A stretch of 29,925 nucleotides of DNA from Gnetum montanum (Eukaryota; Streptophyta; Gnetopsida; Gnetales; Gnetaceae). Where the stretch lies: assembly GCA_015680685.1 (NCBI GenBank), contig MNCI01037518.1, positions 4,626 through 34,550 of the forward strand. The letters are read 5' to 3'. The notes beneath the pieces were generated by a model, which saw only the letters and a list, made by a program, of their open reading frames with translations, was not told the DNA's origin and searched no databases. The position numbers and the translations under genes are program-made. This document shows positions 26,987 through 29,925 of this stretch, in pieces (the first letter of the stretch is position 1; every line of letters starts with the position of its first letter).

Positions 26987-28300
26987 TCGTGAGACCTGGG
27001 AATGCAGGCCTCCCATCTGGAGATGAAGCTTGATTTTTCTGAAGATTTATGTAGTAGATATGGCAACACTGTCATCATATAGGTACACGAAAAGGGCTTA
27101 TTTTCATGAAAAGGTGCCAGCTGCCGAGTAATTTTTGGAGATGCAAGGTCATCTGAGATTGTCGTTTCCATGTACTAAAAATTATTCATGGCAGAGTACT
27201 TCATCTCAAGTTGAGAAATTTTCTACTGTAACATAGCTTTGGAGTCTTTATACATCTAAAGGATACATCGAGGGACAGGATTGACAGGTTACAGTAGGTT
27301 CACAAGATTATATTTTGCCATATGCATCGAAGGCGGTTGTGGTATTGCATGAGCAATGGGCAAATATACATGTATATAGTTCATTTTTGCTCAAAATATT
27401 CATGCATTCTTTTGTACCTGGTGACATGGCCGTCTTTTGTTGTTCAGATGATAAAAAGAAGGCAAGCCATGACCTTGACTACTGTTGGATGATCCTGATT
27501 GTATTTAACGTTAGGGAGTTAGCTACCTAAACAATTTGATGGAATAATTTATCGGTCTGTGGAGTACTTTTCAGTGTTGTAAGAATTTTATTCTGATCAA
27601 CATATCCTTGGTATCCGTCTAGAAGCAATTACAGAAATATGCTGTTTTGCCGCTTATATATGTGTTATCATTTAGGCTGATCCAGTTCTGTATTAATGCC
27701 CTGGTCAGAAATTCTAATTTCCTGGTTTCATTCGAAATGTTAAAAGATTTTTGTTGTCAAATTTTAAAATTGAATCTTGACATTTATGAAAATCGAAGAG
27801 GTGGATAGTCTGAAGGAAATTTTGGTGGGTAATGGTTCTATTATGCGTAATTGTGAATGTCTATATTTATAGATGTCAGCAAACAAAGCGTTAATGTTAG
27901 ATTTGTTTGATCAACATTGTTTGTGAAGTGGAAGGTCGGTATTTTAGCTTTAATTAATCAAGCAATTTAGTGATGTTACGGTATTCCACATGATGCATAA
28001 ATGGCCGTGTGAAACTATGTGAAACTAGGTATTTGTGTGTCCATCTAAATGGTTCTTCAAATAAGGTAATTGGTCTGTACATTGGCGCTTAGACATTTTA
28101 AAAAATTAGTTTGGGTTGACAATGGAAATATTATCTCGAGTAAATGCGTCTCTATTTACCCGCACCGGATGGTAAGTTTATGTTTATTCCGATGCGCATT
28201 GGTAGTCGAATGTTAACTGTAGTGAAAATTTATCCTATATGGTTATAAAGGGCAACTAAGGTATGGTACCCAGTTCATTATCATTCTAGCCGTTGATGGA
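26987..28300 (+). other. 3' untranslated region and downstream flank
   Basis: After the stop at 26984-26986 there is no coding similarity. Several T/GT-rich stretches (about 27180-27240 and 27570-27690) could contain a polyadenylation site, but no canonical AATAAA is well placed and I cannot choose one. The 71-codon frame at 27315-27530 has no family resemblance. The transcript end is undetermined. Confidence 0.4.
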
Positions 28301-28307
28301 CCCCATT

Positions 28308-28422
28308 CACTTGTTTAAGAAGAGTTGAATACGCATGGCTACCTAAACCTTGCAAATTAAAAACTCACTTGTTAAGAAGAGTTAAATAAGCATGGGTACT
28401 TAAAGCTTGCAAATTAAATATG
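28308..28422. repeat. Diverged direct duplication of about 58 bp
   Basis: CACTTGTTTAAGAAGAGTTG at 28308 and CACTTGTTAAGAAGAGTTA at 28366 are each followed by AATA(C/A)GCATGG, ACCTAAACCTTGCAAATTAA or ACTTAAAGCTTGCAAATTAA. The copies differ at about six positions. Confidence 0.8.
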
Positions 28423-28534
28423 TTGGGTCTCTCTCTATGGATTCCGTTTAATAAAGTGACCTCTCTTTTAATAGAAGCATTCCATTTCAAACCATCTAAG
28501 ATTGACTTAATCTTTTTACCTTTGGAAGCTACTT

Positions 28535-28632
28535 CCAAACTTCTAACAAAGGAGTAGGTGATATCCAAACTTCTAATAAAGGAGTGCTTGATCTGAGGTT
28601 GATTTCCTAACTTCTAACAAAGGAGTACTTGA
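28535..28632. repeat. Three short imperfect repeats in the LINE flank
   Basis: AACTTCTAACAAAGGAGTAG, AACTTCTAATAAAGGAGTGC and AACTTCTAACAAAGGAGTAC occur within 100 bp, each followed by TTGAT or TGATA. They interrupt the region where the C-terminal part of the minus-strand LINE should be. Confidence 0.75.
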
Positions 28633-28639
28633 TTTGATT

Positions 28640-29480
28640 TTTCCTAGTCATATCCAACATTGACTTTCTTTAATATGCTCATCTTTGGGAGTTCTCTCAA
28701 ACTTTCCTGAAAAGGGAGTTGTTTGGCCTGTCATATTCAACATTCACCCTAGCATGCACATCTCTACCATATGCACTTCTTGTAGCTAGTGTTTTTTGAT
28801 AGCCAACATTTAGCATCATAAAGGATCATATGTTTAATAATCATCTTATAAAATTGATTGTATGTTTAATATTAATCTTATAAAACTTACCCTTCAACCT
28901 AACAAAGGTTTTTCTATTACAAAGTACACCACTAGCTTTTTGCCACTTCTTCTAACTTGCTTCAATTTTGTTTGTCACATGATTGTTAATCTTGCCATTT
29001 ACTTTAACTAGAGACCCTAATTATCTAAATTGGTTACTTTTAGAAATGATAACATAAGACAACCATGTTTCCATTTTTGCAACTGGGACTTCCTTAGATC
29101 TTTCCACCAAAACAATGTCAGCAACAAGGGCATACATCAACGAATATCATCTTGAATATCTTTGGTTAGCTCATCCATAATAAGGGCAAACAAATAAACG
29201 CTTAGAGTAGATCCTTAGTGTCACTTGACTTTGACACGAAAATCTAAGTTCTCTCCACAGTGTAAACTTGAGTTGTTGGTCCATCATACACATCTTGAAT
29301 AACCTTTATGTATCCAATAGGAATATCCTTCTTTAGTGCCCACCAAATACTATATGGAAAACTCTATCATAAGCTTTCTCCAAGTGAATGAAAATCATAT
29401 GTAGATTTCTTGTCTTACACCTAAATTTCTTCAAAGGTCATTGTTAGTTGATCTTTCAGGCATAAGGGTATAGTCTATAG
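28640..29480 (-). mobile_element. RTE-type LINE remnant: reverse transcriptase, minus strand
   Basis: From 29480 down on the minus strand the translation reads LMPERSTNNDL, LHMIFIHLEKAYDRVF, GGH and RRIFLLDT, then CMMDQQLKFTLWRELRF, YLFALIMDELTKDIQDDIR, NKIEAS, KWQKASGVLCNRKTFVRLKG and KFYK. These are the ordered RT blocks of plant RTE LINEs (FMPGRST, LHMVFIDLEKAYDRVP, MYxGxxTxVRT, YLFxLxMDELTxxIQ, LFADDIVL, SGVLCDRKxPLKLKGKFYK). The FADD catalytic block is broken: it now reads LVADIVLVERSKE in a shifted frame with one Asp missing. Several stops confirm it is dead. The C-terminal end below about 28750 is hard to follow. Confidence 0.85.
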
Positions 29481-29818
29481 TTGAAATTGCTAAAACCAGT
29501 ATTTGGCTTTTTAAGTGATTATGAAATGTGAGGGTCTTAGAATTTTTTTAATATCCAAAAATATAAAATTATATTGCTTATGTTCTGAACAATTTTCATT
29601 TTATTTGTTGTATGCAAAATTTGATTAGCAACATAGCTTAAAATTTTTTCTTCTGCGAATGTCTTTTTATTTGGTATTTTGATGTATTGTACAAATTTTC
29701 CCTCTTAATTGCTTTGTATTTTCTCCTATGTATGTGTTAATTATGGGTTTGATTTTGGGGGCAATATTGAGTTATAAAGTTGTAATTTGAGTAAATTTCT
29801 TGGTGGTTGATGAGGGCA
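29481..29818. other. AT-rich flank, nothing recognised
   Basis: No protein similarity. TTGGTGGTTGATGAGGGC just before the minisatellite is reminiscent of some plant LTR sequence, but the window ends too soon to test this. Confidence 0.4.
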
Positions 29819-29925
29819 GTTACTCTAGTAGTTATTTTAATTATTAGAGTGGTTACTCTAGCGGTTACTCTAGTAGTTATTCTAATTATTAGAGTGGTTA
29901 CTCTAGCGGTTACTCTAGTAGTTAC
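29819..29925. repeat. 45-bp minisatellite running off the window end
   Basis: The unit runs from GGTTACTCTAGC through GGTTACTCTAGTAGTTATTC to TAATTATTAGAGT, 45 bp. It occurs about 2.4 times before the window ends, and within each unit GTTACTCTAG recurs. The array continues beyond the window. Confidence 0.85.

Noticed and set aside
29819-29925. CRISPR-like array
   Set aside because: Units are directly adjacent with no unique spacers, and the DNA is eukaryotic; it is a minisatellite.
1-29925. tRNA, rRNA or snRNA genes, and integrated viral sequence
   Set aside because: No cloverleaf with A and B boxes, no rRNA core sequence and no viral capsid or replicase motif was noticed by eye; a covariance-model scan would be needed for certainty.

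Overview
The window is eukaryotic nuclear DNA from a land plant. It is AT-rich, holds one long split gene with plant-type GT-AG introns, and is crowded with decayed plant retroelements. One 12.76-kb intron and many LINE remnants suggest a large-genome lineage. A gymnosperm is my guess; the lineage is inferred, not shown.

The one gene I can support is a plant SIN3-like (SNL family) transcriptional co-repressor on the + strand. The coding part runs from 4283 to 26986. I could thread 23 coding exons with every splice phase consistent, giving about 1,444 residues (1,434 with the shorter exon 7). In order the protein has PAH1, PAH2, a charged linker, PAH3, a second Arg/Asp/Glu-rich linker, the histone-deacetylase interaction domain (HID), a long variable linker ending in an acidic tract, and the conserved Sin3 C-terminal region. 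Known family biology: PAH domains dock repressor peptides and the HID scaffolds an RPD3-type histone deacetylase in the nucleus.

Layout. 1-2770: no gene; an inverted 5' part of an L1-type LINE (endonuclease domain, about 840-1570, minus strand), a perfect hairpin and an unassigned minus-strand reading frame. 2771-3275: four tandem copies of a 114-131 bp unit containing CCAAT palindromes. 3276-4282: presumptive promoter and a CT-rich leader with two upstream ORFs whose stop and start overlap (TGATG). 4283-8541: exons 1-13 with short introns. 8542-21301: giant intron 13, holding two + strand RTE-type LINE remnants, a minus-strand Copia gag remnant, an L1 3'-end remnant, a duplicated copy of its own 5' splice site, a perfect 71-bp duplication and long stretches with nothing recognisable. 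21302-22069: exons 14-15. 22070-23830: intron 15, a three-copy diverged repeat interrupted by a minus-strand RTE-type LINE tail. 23831-26986: exons 16-23. 26987-29925: 3' flank, a minus-strand RTE-type LINE with a damaged reverse transcriptase, and a 45-bp minisatellite that runs off the end.

I found no RNA genes, CRISPR arrays, operons or new defence-type system. The observations most worth checking concern splicing (in-frame tandem acceptors at exons 7, 15 and 23, a 30-nt microexon, a duplicated donor), the leader uORFs and the repeat array next to the promoter.
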